Shown: in pieces, positions 19,864-28,400 of the stretch
Layout of the letters: every line of letters starts with the position of its first letter
How positions within the stretch are numbered: position 1 is the stretch's first letter
Source of the DNA: Pseudomonas sp. HOU2
GTDB taxonomy: Bacteria > Pseudomonadota > Gammaproteobacteria > Pseudomonadales > Pseudomonadaceae
DNA length: 64,000 nucleotides
Assembly: GCF_040729435.1 (NCBI RefSeq)
Contig: NZ_CP160398.1
Location: forward strand, 434,001-498,000
Direction: 5' to 3'
Translations under genes and position numbers: made by a program
The notes under the pieces: model-generated
Database searches by the model: none
What the model saw: only the letters and a program-made list of their open reading frames with translations
Told to the model about the DNA's origin: nothing

Positions 19864-19991
19864 TGGGCGCGTGGGCTTCTTTTACGGGAGGCTGAACGAT
19901 AAGCACTGATCGGATTTAAGCAAAGCAGCTTTACCGGCAATTTACCTTCAACTTACGTTTCAAGGTGTGAGGCAAAACACTGATACACAAA

Positions 19992-20025
19992 TGAAAACGG
20001 CCTGGACAGGGCCAGGCCGTTAACA
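19992..20025 (-). terminator. Rho-independent terminator of tpx
   Basis: A perfect 10-bp stem AACGGCCTGG/CCAGGCCGTT (19996-20005 with 20012-20021) and a six-base loop. On the minus strand it is followed by TTTTCATTT, giving the U tract. It lies 14 bases past the tpx stop. Confidence 0.8.
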
Positions 20026-20038
20026 ATTGTAAAAGCGC

Positions 20039-20539
20039 TTATTTCAGAACGGCGAGTGCTGCGTCGTAGTTCGGCTCTTCAGCGATTTCCTTGACCAGTT
20101 CGCTGTGCAGCACGTTGTCGTTCTCGTCCAGCACCACCACGGCACGGGCGGTCAGGCCTTTGAGCGGGCCGTCAGCGATGGCTACGCCGTAGTTTTCGAT
20201 GAATTCGGCGCCGCGCAGGGTCGACAGGTTCTGCACGTTTTCCAGGCCTTCGGCGCCGCAGAAGCGGGCCTGGGCGAATGGCAGGTCAGCCGAGATGCAC
20301 AGCACCACGGTGTTGGCCAGTTCGTTGGCCTGAGCGTTGAACTTGCGGACCGAAGTGGCGCAGGTCGGGGTATCAACGCTTGGGAAGATGTTCAGTACTT
20401 TGCGCTTGCCGGCAAAGTCTTTCAGGGTAACGTCGGACAGATTGCCGGCAACCAGGGAAAAGGCTGGCGCCTTGGAACCGGCTTGTGGCAACTGGCCGTT
20501 GACTTGAACCGGGTTGCCTTTGAGGGTGACTTGAGCCAT
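20039..20539 (-). CDS. tpx: Thiol peroxidase Tpx
   Basis: An atypical 2-Cys peroxiredoxin that reduces lipid and hydrogen peroxides using thioredoxin. The 166 residues match the E. coli enzyme in length. The peroxidatic cysteine is C60 in [15 protein letters not shown] and the resolving cysteine is C94 in [10 protein letters not shown], both conserved. AAGGA precedes the ATG. It is monocistronic with its own terminator, immediately upstream of muxA, a neighbourhood shared with P. aeruginosa (PA2532 beside PA2525-2528, from memory). Confidence 0.96.
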   Translation of the reverse strand: MAQVTLKGNPVQVNGQLPQAGSKAPAFSLVAGNLSDVTLKDFAGKRKVLNIFPSVDTPTCATSVRKFNAQANELANTVVLCISADLPFAQARFCGAEGLENVQNLSTLRGAEFIENYGVAIADGPLKGLTARAVVVLDENDNVLHSELVKEIAEEPNYDAALAVLK

Positions 20540-20668
20540 GACTTTAGTCCTTCTTAACGTGGTTATTGAGCATGCAAGAGGCCGAAGTTAACCACGAAAT
20601 TGTCCGACGACCTATGCCCTCACAGAAAATTGTCAGGGGCCTGCGCAAAAAACTGTATACAACCCTCC

Positions 20669-20740
20669 TGTAGGAGCTGCCGCAGGCTGCGATCTTTTCA
20701 TCAAGATCAAAAGATCACAGCTTCGTTTCACCGACAGCTA
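20669..20740. repeat. Degenerate REP hairpin, class B
   Basis: Left arm TGTAGGAGCTGCCGCAGGCT is intact; the right arm (AAAAGATCACAGCTTCGTTTC then GACAGCT) has drifted, so the hairpin is weak. It sits between tpx and the accessory ORF at 20751. Confidence 0.7.
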
Positions 20741-20750
20741 AAAGAATTGG

Positions 20751-21227
20751 TCAGTCGGGCATGGATCGGATGATGTCGGCAAGATCATCCTTGGTTATTT
20801 TATTGGCCTTGATAGCAGCGGCAATATCGGTTTTGGAGAGCGGAAACCGTTTGAAAATTTCTTTCAAGGTTTCCTCATCAACATTGGTCAGCCACAGCGG
20901 ATCTATAAATGAACCGCCATACTCAGGCTTCATGGGTACTTCTTCGTGTGCAATTGCACCTTTATGATTGAGATACACCACATAACGGTCATGCCCTTCA
21001 GGAAAGCTTTTATCGTGATAAAGAGTAGTACCCAAAGGCAGGACATAGTAATTCTCGTCGCCATTTGGCCCTTCAATCAGCAACGGTTCTTTAGTTTTGA
21101 GCATTTTCATATTGTGTCCCTTCGCAATATCGCCAAAAATCAGAAAAGCCAAAAAAATCGCATTGACGGATAAAACTGCCAGCAGCCATAGGCCAAGACG
21201 TCTATTTGTAAACATTTTTCTTATCAT
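20751..21227 (-). CDS. Membrane-anchored protein of unknown function
   Basis: A 158-residue protein with one N-terminal membrane segment (LGLWLLAVLSVNAIFLAFLI, about 12-31) and a soluble, probably periplasmic, domain containing YYVLPLGTTLYHDKSFPEG and a helical C-terminus with KITKDDLADIIRSMPD. I do not recognise the family. Codon usage and GC are AT-rich compared with neighbours, indicating recent acquisition. The chosen ATG (21227) overlaps the end of the preceding ORF by 26 bases; an ATG at 21215 is also possible. Small anchored proteins of this shape downstream of phage-like control regions are sometimes immunity proteins, but nothing here proves that. Confidence 0.65.
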   Translation of the reverse strand: MIRKMFTNRRLGLWLLAVLSVNAIFLAFLIFGDIAKGHNMKMLKTKEPLLIEGPNGDENYYVLPLGTTLYHDKSFPEGHDRYVVYLNHKGAIAHEEVPMKPEYGGSFIDPLWLTNVDEETLKEIFKRFPLSKTDIAAAIKANKITKDDLADIIRSMPD

Positions 21228-21573
21228 AGGGGGCCTCGGTATTCGCTTCGAGCATGGCTTGTAAATCCGCAGGCATGAAAATACCGTCCTTCGGACTACT
21301 TTGCGTACGCGCTGCCTGTCTTTCGATGAAAGAAAGACCTCGCATCTCATTGAATTTCGCCGGGTTCTGCACAATTGACTTTCCCGAAACCTTTGCTCCT
21401 GCGATTGTCACGGTTGTGCAGTTATTCGTAGTCGGATGATAGGTGTAACTCCACTGAATAGTCGGAGCTGCCCCCTTCGGTTTCCGGACGAAGAGGTGGC
21501 AGCTGTACGCAGGTTGGAAACCCGGGCAGCGGCGACCCGGACGACCCGAAGGTCCCCCGCGCACAGCCGCCAT
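21202..21573 (-). CDS. Small ORF downstream of C4-like RNA (Icd-like position)
   Basis: An open frame of about 123 codons from the ATG at 21573 (a GTG at 21585 is also in frame). The first half (GGPSGRPGRRCPGFQPAYSC) is encoded by the GC-rich structured leader and may be untranslated. The second half (TYHPTTNNCTTVTIAGAKVS, then MRGLSFIERQAARTQ) looks protein-like and AT-rich. It overlaps the downstream membrane-protein gene, so the two may be coupled. In phage P1 the C4 RNA is followed by the small coupled icd ORF; this ORF occupies the same place. The start codon is uncertain; ATG codons further in are possible. Confidence 0.4.
   Translation of the reverse strand: MAAVRGGPSGRPGRRCPGFQPAYSCHLFVRKPKGAAPTIQWSYTYHPTTNNCTTVTIAGAKVSGKSIVQNPAKFNEMRGLSFIERQAARTQSSPKDGIFMPADLQAMLEANTEAPYDKKNVYK
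21510..21523 (-). promoter_or_regulatory. Putative antisense target of the C4-like RNA
   Basis: On the minus strand this 14-base site reads GGGTTTCCAACCTG. Its halves are exact complements of two separated arms of the upstream RNA element: GGAAACCC (21646-21653) and CAGGTTG (21713-21719), sharing one base. This split-target arrangement is the hallmark of P1 C4 RNA. Complementarity is seen directly; the regulatory role is inferred. Confidence 0.55.
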
Positions 21574-21644
21574 AACGGAGTGCACACATTCGAAGTGCGC
21601 AAGGATACGTTATGAAAGGCGTGTACGCGCCACTAATACCCGTC

Positions 21645-21725
21645 GGGGTTTCCAGTCCCGGTCGCTGAATTGGCAGCGACGAACACAGGCTAGAGACCCG
21701 ACGTCCGACGGACAACCTGAAAACC
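21645..21725 (-). ncRNA. C4-type antisense RNA candidate
   Basis: The minus strand folds into a closed multibranch element. The outer stem GGUUUUCAG/CUGGAAACC pairs at all nine positions, one of them a U-G wobble that would be a mismatch on the other strand. This favours the minus strand as the RNA. Inside are hairpins GUCC-GUC-GGAC and GUCGCUG-CCAAUU-CAGCGAC. Both flanking arms are complementary to a single 14-base site about 120 bases downstream. Phage P1 C4 RNA has this logic: a processed leader RNA whose two arms repress the downstream operon. Rfam has a C4 family with bacterial members; a covariance search was not possible here. Confidence 0.6.
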
Positions 21726-21784
21726 TTGTGGGAACGTTCCGCAAAATCGAAACAACTTTTAAACATCCTGAATTGAAATACGCA

Positions 21785-21867
21785 CTGGGAGCTGCCGAAG
21801 GCTGTAATTTTTTGATGTTGGTTTTTAACGACAGGAGCAAAGATCGCAGCTTGCGGCAGCTCTTACA
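21785..21867. repeat. REP hairpin, class B, diverged
   Basis: Left arm GGGAGCTGCCGAAGGCTGTA and right arm GATCGCAGCTTGCGGCAGCT with several mismatches. It marks the upstream border of the AT-rich accessory patch. Confidence 0.7.
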
Positions 21868-21998
21868 TTGGCAGTTGCAGTGTGTCGGATTGCGATTGTT
21901 AAAACGCCGGACTGCATCTTTTATTCAGAGACCTGTCGATTCACGCCCCGCCCGTTCGACTAAGCAGTGAATCAACCCCATTCCCTGGAGAAACCACC

Positions 21999-22424
21999 AT
22001 GCGATTCATGATCCTTGTCAAAGCCAGCGCCGATTCCGAAGCCGGCATCATGCCCAGTGAAGAGCTGATCACCGCCATGGGCAACTTCAACGAAGAACTG
22101 GTCAAGGCCGGCATCCTCATCGACGCCGATGGCCTGCACCCGAGCAGCAAAGGCGCCCGCGTGCATTTCTCCGGCGACAAACGCACGGTCATCGACGGCC
22201 CGTTCATCGAGACCAAGGAGCTGGTGGCCGGGTACTGGATCTGGGAAGTGAAGTCGAAAGAAGAAGCCATCGAATGGGTCAAGCGCTGCCCGAACCCGAT
22301 GCCGGGCGACTCTGATATCGAAATCCGCCAGATTTTCTCTGCCGAGGATTTTGGCGCCGAGTTCACCCCCGAAGCCCGGGCGCAGGAAGAGCGTGTTCGC
22401 GAGCAAGCGAAGAAAAATGCCTGA
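21999..22424 (+). CDS. YciI/DGPF-domain protein
   Basis: A 141-residue soluble protein of the YciI-like (DGPF) superfamily, starting MRFMILVKASADSEAGIMP with the signature VIDGPFIETKELVAGYWIW at about 65-84. These ferredoxin-like folds are of uncertain function; some sit with ECF sigma factors or act as small dehydrochlorinase-like enzymes. The charged C-terminus (RAQEERVREQAKKNA) is an extension past the domain. GGAG precedes the ATG. No sigma factor gene is adjacent, so it appears to stand alone between repeats. Confidence 0.88.
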   Translation: MRFMILVKASADSEAGIMPSEELITAMGNFNEELVKAGILIDADGLHPSSKGARVHFSGDKRTVIDGPFIETKELVAGYWIWEVKSKEEAIEWVKRCPNPMPGDSDIEIRQIFSAEDFGAEFTPEARAQEERVREQAKKNA

Positions 22425-22453
22425 TCCCATGCCGGGTTGAATTTGAAATTGCC

Positions 22454-22543
22454 ATCGCGGGCAAGCCACGCTCCCACAGGTATCGAGTCGGTCACAGGAT
22501 TTGTGAACGCTTCAATACCTGTGGGAGCGTGGCTTGCCCGCGA
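22454..22543. repeat. REP pair, class E, inside-out order
   Basis: TCGCGGGCAAGCCACGCTCC comes first and TGTGGGAGCGTGGCTTGCCC second, so the TGTGGG ends face each other, the reverse of the usual REPIN order. Downstream of the YciI-like gene. Confidence 0.85.
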
Positions 22544-22763
22544 AAGCGTCAGCACTGACAACACACATTTGATTGACCAGTTCACCACTCGACTGCGAAG
22601 CCGTACACAAAACCAAAGAATTAATCCATTCGACTGGCTAACTCCCGATTAGCTGCTAGCGTGAATCAGACGTGTCCTACAGGCTTGATTAAGAAAGGAA
22701 TTACGGCCAACGGTCGAGAAGTGCCGGGTCGTCCATGCAGTAGCCACCAGGGAAACGGGGATC

Positions 22764-23555
22764 ATGTCGAAAAAATTGGGGATTCACGCCTTGCTGCTGG
22801 CGAGTTCGCTGGCGCCTGTGTTCTGTGCTCTGGCGAATAACGCCGAAGAGGCCAACAAAAGCAACAACCCGCTGAACCTGGCGCCCGGCGCCAACCTGCA
22901 GGATTACTACACGCCGAAGCTGTTCGACAGCAACCTGCACACCAACGATGCCTTGCTGCGCGGTACTTTGCCGATTGCGCCCAACGATTTCATCGGCGTG
23001 CCGCAGTTGTTGCGCGCAACCATGCCAATCAGCACCCGCCCCGATCCGCACGGCGGCTACAGCACCGGCATCGGCGATCTCAATCTGTTCGACATTTTCC
23101 TGCTCAAGACCGACGGCGTGCAGTTGGGCATCGGCCCGCAGATCACCGCGCCGACCGCTGCCGAGGATGAATTGGGCACCGGTAAATGGCAGGCCGGCCT
23201 CGCTGCGGTAGCGATCGATTCGTCACCACGCGGCCTGCTCGGTGCGCTGGTGCAATACCAGAGCTCGTTCGCCGGCGACCACGACCGTGCCCACGTCGAA
23301 ACGGCAACCATGCAGCCCTTCATCATTCATAACCTCGACAAGGGCTGGTACCTGCGCTCCACCGGCACCTGGACCTTCGACCTGAAAAACAACACCCACT
23401 ACATCCCGATCGGCCTGGGTGCGGGCAAGGTCTGGAAGTCCGGCAGCAACATTCTCAACGCCTTCCTCGAACCGCAATGGACCGTCGAACGCAAAGGCGA
23501 TGGTGTGCCGCAGTTCACCCTGTTCGCCGGGATCAACGTGACATTCGGAAAATAA
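22764..23555 (+). CDS. Outer-membrane channel-like protein, first gene of the long operon
   Basis: A 263-residue exported protein: signal peptide MSKKLGIHALLLASSLAPV with cleavage likely near ALA (22-24), then a predicted beta-rich body ending in a terminal aromatic-poor strand FAGINVTFGK. Alternating strands (YSTGIGDLNLFDIFLL, GVQLGIGPQITAPTA, GWYLRSTGTWTFDL, YIPIGLGAGKVWKSG) resemble the phenol-degradation MetA/SphA-type outer-membrane family. It precedes two DUF1254 genes by ten bases and shares fold class with the fourth gene at 26447. The role could be a channel or lipid/solute-binding barrel; the substrate is unknown. The ribosome site AGGGAAACGGGG sets the start. Confidence 0.8.
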   Translation: MSKKLGIHALLLASSLAPVFCALANNAEEANKSNNPLNLAPGANLQDYYTPKLFDSNLHTNDALLRGTLPIAPNDFIGVPQLLRATMPISTRPDPHGGYSTGIGDLNLFDIFLLKTDGVQLGIGPQITAPTAAEDELGTGKWQAGLAAVAIDSSPRGLLGALVQYQSSFAGDHDRAHVETATMQPFIIHNLDKGWYLRSTGTWTFDLKNNTHYIPIGLGAGKVWKSGSNILNAFLEPQWTVERKGDGVPQFTLFAGINVTFGK

Positions 23556-23565
23556 GGACATCGCC

Positions 23566-25017
23566 ATGCACATCGCTTTACGCGCCGCCGGTTTCAGCCT
23601 GATGACCCTGTTCGCCAGCTGCGGCGTCGGTGCGCAGGAGCTCGACACGCGTATCGGCAAGATCGCCATGGAAGGCGAACTGCCGGCCCATGAGTCGATT
23701 GCCAGACTCTACGCCGAGCTGGATTTCCAGCAGGCGACCCAGAGTTACCTGTGGGCCTTGCCGCTGGTGTCCTACGCGCAGTGGCAGGAAGAGTTTCGCG
23801 ACAAGCTCGGCGCGCGCAGCGGCGATCTGATGGTGCTCAACAGCTACGAAGACAAGCTCGGCGTGATCACCGCCAACGCCACCACGCCGTACATTCTCGG
23901 CTTCGTCGACCTCAGCGAAACCGGGCCGCTGGTGATTGAACTGCCACCGGGACCGACCGCCGGCGGCATTGGCGATTTCTGGCAGCGGGCGATCATCGAC
24001 ATGGGCCAGACCGGCCCGGACAAAGGCCAGGGCGGCAAATACCTGGTGCTGCCACCGGGCGCGGAGCCACCGGCGGATGCCGACAAGTATTACCTGGCCA
24101 AATCGGAAACCATGAACGTGCTGGTGGGCTTCCGGGTGCTGGATCCGGATCCGGCCAAAGGCAAGGCGCTGGTCGAGAAATTCAAGATGTACCCGTACGC
24201 CAAACGTGCCGAGCCGAGCAAGACCCGCCTGCTGTCGCCTGACGGTAAAAAGTGGTCGGGCACCCAGCCGCGCGGCATCGCTTACTGGCAGCGGCTGCAC
24301 CAGATCATCCAGAAAGAACCGGTGAATGAACGTGACCGCTTCTACATGGCGATGCTCGCCAGTCTCGGCATCGAGAAGGACAAACCCTTCAACCCCAACA
24401 CCCGACAGCGTCAGGCGCTGGAGTCCGGCGCGCAGGTCGGTGAACTGATCGCCAAGGCCAACACCTTTGCCAAGCGCTTTCCTGACGCGCAGTACTGGCC
24501 CGACCGGCATTGGGACACGGTGCTGAACATCGCCGAACCATCGCAACGCGTGGCCTATTACGACCAGTTGTGGGAACGCAGCGCCTGGTTCTATGAAGCG
24601 GTGACCAACACCAAAGGCATGGTTTCCAGGACCCCTGGCCTCGGCCAGACTTACCTCGGTGCCTACACCGATGCCAAGGGCGACTGGCTCGACGGCGGCA
24701 AGACCTATCGCCTGCACGTCGGCGCCAACCCGCCGGCCAAACAATTCTGGTCGATGACCGTGTACGACATCGACAGCCGTTGCCTGATCGACAATCCGCA
24801 ACGCAAGGCCGACCTGTCCTCGCGCCAGGATCTGAAGAAAAACGCCGACGGCTCGGTGGATCTGTACTTCGGCCCGAGCGCGCCCAAAGGCTTCGAAAAC
24901 AACTGGGTGCAAACGGTGCCCGGCAAGCACTGGTTCAGCTATTTCCGCCTGTACGCGCCGACCGAAGCCTATTTCGACAAGAGCTGGAAACTCGACGACA
25001 TCACGGTCGTGCAATGA
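23566..25017 (+). CDS. DUF1254/DUF1214 exported protein, copy 1
   Basis: A 483-residue protein with a signal-like N-terminus (MHIALRAAGFSLMTLFASCG), a DUF1254 region (about 45-190, with VLNSYEDKLGVITANATTPY) and a C-terminal DUF1214 region (about 370-480, with PPAKQFWSMTVYDIDSRCLI and NWVQTVPGKHWFSYFRLY). These paired domains are widespread in exported bacterial proteins and lack an established activity. C19 followed by Gly gives a poor lipobox, so lipidation is uncertain. It starts ten bases after the previous stop with AAGGA, and a second family member follows after 13 bases, so the two may act as a pair. Confidence 0.9.
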   Translation: MHIALRAAGFSLMTLFASCGVGAQELDTRIGKIAMEGELPAHESIARLYAELDFQQATQSYLWALPLVSYAQWQEEFRDKLGARSGDLMVLNSYEDKLGVITANATTPYILGFVDLSETGPLVIELPPGPTAGGIGDFWQRAIIDMGQTGPDKGQGGKYLVLPPGAEPPADADKYYLAKSETMNVLVGFRVLDPDPAKGKALVEKFKMYPYAKRAEPSKTRLLSPDGKKWSGTQPRGIAYWQRLHQIIQKEPVNERDRFYMAMLASLGIEKDKPFNPNTRQRQALESGAQVGELIAKANTFAKRFPDAQYWPDRHWDTVLNIAEPSQRVAYYDQLWERSAWFYEAVTNTKGMVSRTPGLGQTYLGAYTDAKGDWLDGGKTYRLHVGANPPAKQFWSMTVYDIDSRCLIDNPQRKADLSSRQDLKKNADGSVDLYFGPSAPKGFENNWVQTVPGKHWFSYFRLYAPTEAYFDKSWKLDDITVVQ

Positions 25018-25030
25018 ATAAGGACGCCGC

Positions 25031-26434
25031 ATGAACGCACGCAATCTATGGCTGACCGGCCTGACCCTCGCCTTGAGCAGCAGCGCCTGGGCCGATTTCA
25101 GCGCCAGCCCCGAAGAAGCCCGAGGCATCGCCAGGGACGCCTACCTCTATGGCTTCCCGATAGTGGAAATGTACAAGACTCTGTACACCCAGGCCGTGGA
25201 CAGCAAGAGCCCAAACTTCAAGGCACCGTTCAACCAGATCGGCAACACCGCCAAGGCCTTCACCGCCAAGGACACCGCGTTCGTCACGCCGAACGCCGAC
25301 ACGCCCTACTCGTTCGTCTGGATGGATCTGCGCAGCGAGCCGTTGATCCTGACCTTGCCGCCGATCGAAGAACACCGTTACTACTCGGTGCAACTGATCG
25401 ACGCCTACACGCAGAACTTCGCTTACCTGGGCACCCGCAGCACCGGTAATAACGGTGGCCACTTCATGATCGCCGGGCCTGACTGGCAGGGTCAGCAACC
25501 GATCAACATCGACCGGCTGGTGCGCAGCGAAAGCAACATCGCCTACGCGCTGTACCGCACGCAGCTGTTCGACGAAAAAGATCTGGGCAAGGTCAAGCAG
25601 ATCCAGAAAGGCTACAAGGTCGAGCCGCTGAGCCACTACGTAAAACAGAAGGCCCCGGCGCCGGCACCGAAAGTCAGTTGGCCGAAACCGACGCCGACCA
25701 TGAGCGAAACCCCGGAGCTGTTCCGCTACCTGAACTTCATGCTCGCCTTCACCCCGCCGCAGGATGTCGAAAAAGACCTGCTCGCACGCTTCGCCAAAAT
25801 CGGCATCGGCGCCGGTCAGCCATTCGACCTGAAAACGCTCAGCACCGAGCAACGCAAGGCCCTCGAAGACGGCATCAGTGACGCCAAGGCCGAATTCGCC
25901 GCGTTCAAGAAAGACAAGGTCGACACGCACGAAATCAGCAGCGGTGACCTGTTCGGCACCCGCGATCACCTCAAGGGCAATTACCTGTATCGCTACGCCG
26001 GCGCCAACATGGGCATCTTCGGCAACTCTGCCGAAGAGGCGAACTACATCGGCTATTTCGTCGATAAGGACGGCCAGCCGGCCGACGCAGCGAAACACGA
26101 CTACACCCTGCATTTCGACAAAGGCGCCCTGCCCCCGGCCGACGCTTTCTGGTCGCTGACCATGTACGACGGCAAAAGCAAGTTGCTGGTGGCCAACTCG
26201 CTCAATCGCTACCTGATCAACTCGCGGATGCTGCCGGATCTCAAGCTCGATGCCGACGGCGGACTGACCCTCTACGTGCAGCACGACAATCCCGGCAAGG
26301 ACAAGCAGGCCAACTGGCTGCCGGCACCGAACGGGCCATTCTACGGCGTGTTGCGCCTGTACCTGCCGAAACCGGAAGTGGCCAGCGGCGAGTGGAAGAT
26401 GCCCTTGCTCAACCCGGTCAACTCAAAACAATAA
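25031..26434 (+). CDS. DUF1254/DUF1214 exported protein, copy 2
   Basis: A 467-residue paralogue of the preceding gene. The signal peptide NLWLTGLTLALSSSAWA is cleaved near residue 22. DUF1254 (about 40-180) has YGFPIVEMYKTLYTQAV and FVTPNADTPYSFVWMDL, the most typical version of the motif, and DUF1214 (about 340-455) has PADAFWSLTMYDGKSKLLV and NWLPAPNGPFYGVLRLYLP. The two copies differ enough to be old duplicates, perhaps two subunits. It ends 12 bases before the second channel gene. Function unknown; export and operon membership are well supported. Confidence 0.92.
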   Translation: MNARNLWLTGLTLALSSSAWADFSASPEEARGIARDAYLYGFPIVEMYKTLYTQAVDSKSPNFKAPFNQIGNTAKAFTAKDTAFVTPNADTPYSFVWMDLRSEPLILTLPPIEEHRYYSVQLIDAYTQNFAYLGTRSTGNNGGHFMIAGPDWQGQQPINIDRLVRSESNIAYALYRTQLFDEKDLGKVKQIQKGYKVEPLSHYVKQKAPAPAPKVSWPKPTPTMSETPELFRYLNFMLAFTPPQDVEKDLLARFAKIGIGAGQPFDLKTLSTEQRKALEDGISDAKAEFAAFKKDKVDTHEISSGDLFGTRDHLKGNYLYRYAGANMGIFGNSAEEANYIGYFVDKDGQPADAAKHDYTLHFDKGALPPADAFWSLTMYDGKSKLLVANSLNRYLINSRMLPDLKLDADGGLTLYVQHDNPGKDKQANWLPAPNGPFYGVLRLYLPKPEVASGEWKMPLLNPVNSKQ

Positions 26435-26446
26435 ACGGAGCCATTG

Positions 26447-27397
26447 ATGGTCAAGCCTTACGTTGTGCGTCCGCTGCTGGCGCTGTGCATGATCGGCAGT
26501 ACTCAACTCTATGCAGCCGAGGGTGGCGTGGGCCGGCCGATCACCGGGCAACAGGTGTATTCCAACGCCGGGATCATCCCGCCCGAACCGGGCTGGGTCG
26601 TCTCGGTGACCAGCATCTGGTACGACGGATCGCTCAAGGGCAGTCGCGGCGCGCCGATTTCCGGTGAGGTCAGTGCCGGGATCGACATGAAAGTCTCCTA
26701 CACCATGACCAACCTGACGCACATCTGGGACACCGGCAAAGGCCCATGGAATTTTGCCTCGGCAATCGGCGTTCCAGTGCAGTACACCGACATTGACGCG
26801 GCGATCACCGGCCCGCGCGGACGCACCCTCGGCACCAGCGATTCCGGGACCCAGTTCGCCGACGCGCTGGTCACGCCGATTGCCGCCGGCTACCACTTCG
26901 ATGAGTTGAACCACATCGCGTTCTCCCTGCCGATCTACGTGCCGACCGGCGCCTACAACGACAATCGTCTGGCCAACCCCGGGCAGAACAATTACACGTT
27001 CATGCCCACCGTGGCCTTCACTCATCTGGACGGCAAGGGGGGCGAATTCACCCTGTCCAGTGGACTGGAGTTCTACACCGAAAACACCGCCACCGATTAC
27101 CGCAACGGCAACATCTTCACCCTCGACGCCTTGTGGACTCACGGCTTCGGCAGTGGCTGGAGCGCCGGCCTGGCGGCCGGCTATATCCAGCAGGTCACCG
27201 ACGACAAGGGGCAGACCGCCGACAGCCTGAATGGCTTCCGTGGCCGCTCGGTCGGCGCCGGGCCGGTGGTCGCCTGGGCCGGCAAATTCGCCGACGCCCA
27301 GGCCAACATCAGCGCGCGCTGGGTGCCAGAGTTCGACACCAAGAACCGCCCCGAAGGCAACGGGATTGCCGTCAACATGACCCTGGCGTTTTTCTAG
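26447..27397 (+). CDS. SphA/MetA-like outer-membrane protein
   Basis: A 316-residue exported beta-barrel protein. The signal VRPLLALCMIGSTQLYAA is cleaved near AEG (about 22). The body alternates strands and ends in VNMTLAFF, with the C-terminal Phe typical of outer-membrane barrels. PIYVPTGAYNDNRLANPGQN is the signature of the phenol-degradation MetA/SphA-type family, often linked to uptake of hydrophobic compounds. The ATG at 26447 follows ACGGAG; a TTG lies one codon before. It sits between the DUF1254 pair and the MoxR gene with gaps of 12 and 22 bases. Confidence 0.85.
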   Translation: MVKPYVVRPLLALCMIGSTQLYAAEGGVGRPITGQQVYSNAGIIPPEPGWVVSVTSIWYDGSLKGSRGAPISGEVSAGIDMKVSYTMTNLTHIWDTGKGPWNFASAIGVPVQYTDIDAAITGPRGRTLGTSDSGTQFADALVTPIAAGYHFDELNHIAFSLPIYVPTGAYNDNRLANPGQNNYTFMPTVAFTHLDGKGGEFTLSSGLEFYTENTATDYRNGNIFTLDALWTHGFGSGWSAGLAAGYIQQVTDDKGQTADSLNGFRGRSVGAGPVVAWAGKFADAQANISARWVPEFDTKNRPEGNGIAVNMTLAFF

Positions 27398-27419
27398 ACC
27401 GGCCACAAAGGACTGTCCC

Positions 27420-28400
27420 ATGACCGCACTCACCGACCTCAACGCCCTGCAAGCGAGCATCGCCGAAGCCGTACTCGGCCAGGATCAGGTCATTCGGCAG
27501 ATCCTCCTCGGCCTGTTGGCCAACGGGCATTTGCTCCTGGAAAGTCTGCCGGGGCTGGCCAAGACGCGCACGGTCAAGGCGCTGGCCACGCACCTGGACG
27601 CGAAGATGAGCCGCATCCAGTTCACCCCCGACTTGCTGCCCTCGGACATCACCGGCGCCGAAGTGCTGCATCAGGTCGCCGGGCAAAACGAGATCCGCTT
27701 CCAGCCCGGTCCACTGTTCGGCAATCTGATCCTCGCCGACGAGATCAACCGTGCCCCGGCCAAGGTCCAGGCGGCGCTGCTGGAAGCCATGGAGGAACGG
27801 CAGATTACCGTGGCCGGCACCAGTCATGTGCTGCCGGAGCTGTTCATCGTGGTCGCCACACAGAACCCGATCGAGCAGGAAGGCACTTATCCCTTGCCGG
27901 AAGCGCAGATGGACCGGTTCCTGATGAAGGTGCTGCTGGATTACCCCAGCGCCGACAACGAAAGCCAGGTGCTGCGTCTGTTGCGCGCCGAAGAATTTGC
28001 CCAGGGCGCGAACACCGCGCCGGGCAAGGGCTTCAGCCTGTCACAGGAAGTGATCTTCGCTGCGCGCAAGGAGGTCAGCGCGGTGCACGTATCACCAGCC
28101 ATCGACCGCTATCTGATCGACCTGATCAACGCCACTCGCCACCCGGCCGATTACGACGAAGACCTCGGACGCTGGATCAGCATCGGTGCCAGTCCCCGTG
28201 GCGGCATCGGCCTGGATCGTTGTGCGCGGGCCGATGCGTGGTTGCAGGGCCAGGATTTCGTCTCGCCGGATAACGTGCGCGCCGTGGTGCATCCGGTGCT
28301 GCGTCATCGCCTGCAATTGAGCTACGACGCGGTCGCGGATGGCGTGACTGCCGATCAGGTGCTCGACCGCTTGCTGGATAAAGTGGCGATTCCGGCATGA
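27420..28400 (+). CDS. MoxR family AAA+ ATPase
   Basis: A 326-residue cytosolic AAA+ ATPase of the MoxR family, chaperone-like proteins that help mature periplasmic or membrane complexes with VWA partners. Walker A is LESLPGLAKTRTVKAL (about 40-55), Walker B is NLILADEINRAPAKVQ (about 102-117), sensor 1 is VVATQNPIEQEG and the lid contains GASPRGGIGL. The ATGA overlap with the next gene couples translation. MoxR-DUF58-DUF4381-VWA-VWA/TPR-BatD is a classic Bat-type arrangement; here it is embedded after the DUF1254 genes. Confidence 0.95.
   Translation: MTALTDLNALQASIAEAVLGQDQVIRQILLGLLANGHLLLESLPGLAKTRTVKALATHLDAKMSRIQFTPDLLPSDITGAEVLHQVAGQNEIRFQPGPLFGNLILADEINRAPAKVQAALLEAMEERQITVAGTSHVLPELFIVVATQNPIEQEGTYPLPEAQMDRFLMKVLLDYPSADNESQVLRLLRAEEFAQGANTAPGKGFSLSQEVIFAARKEVSAVHVSPAIDRYLIDLINATRHPADYDEDLGRWISIGASPRGGIGLDRCARADAWLQGQDFVSPDNVRAVVHPVLRHRLQLSYDAVADGVTADQVLDRLLDKVAIPA

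Noticed and set aside
21422..21766. Protein-coding frames across the C4-like leader on the minus strand
   Set aside because: Three overlapping frames are open here because the region is structured and GC-rich; base pairing explains the sequence better than any protein.
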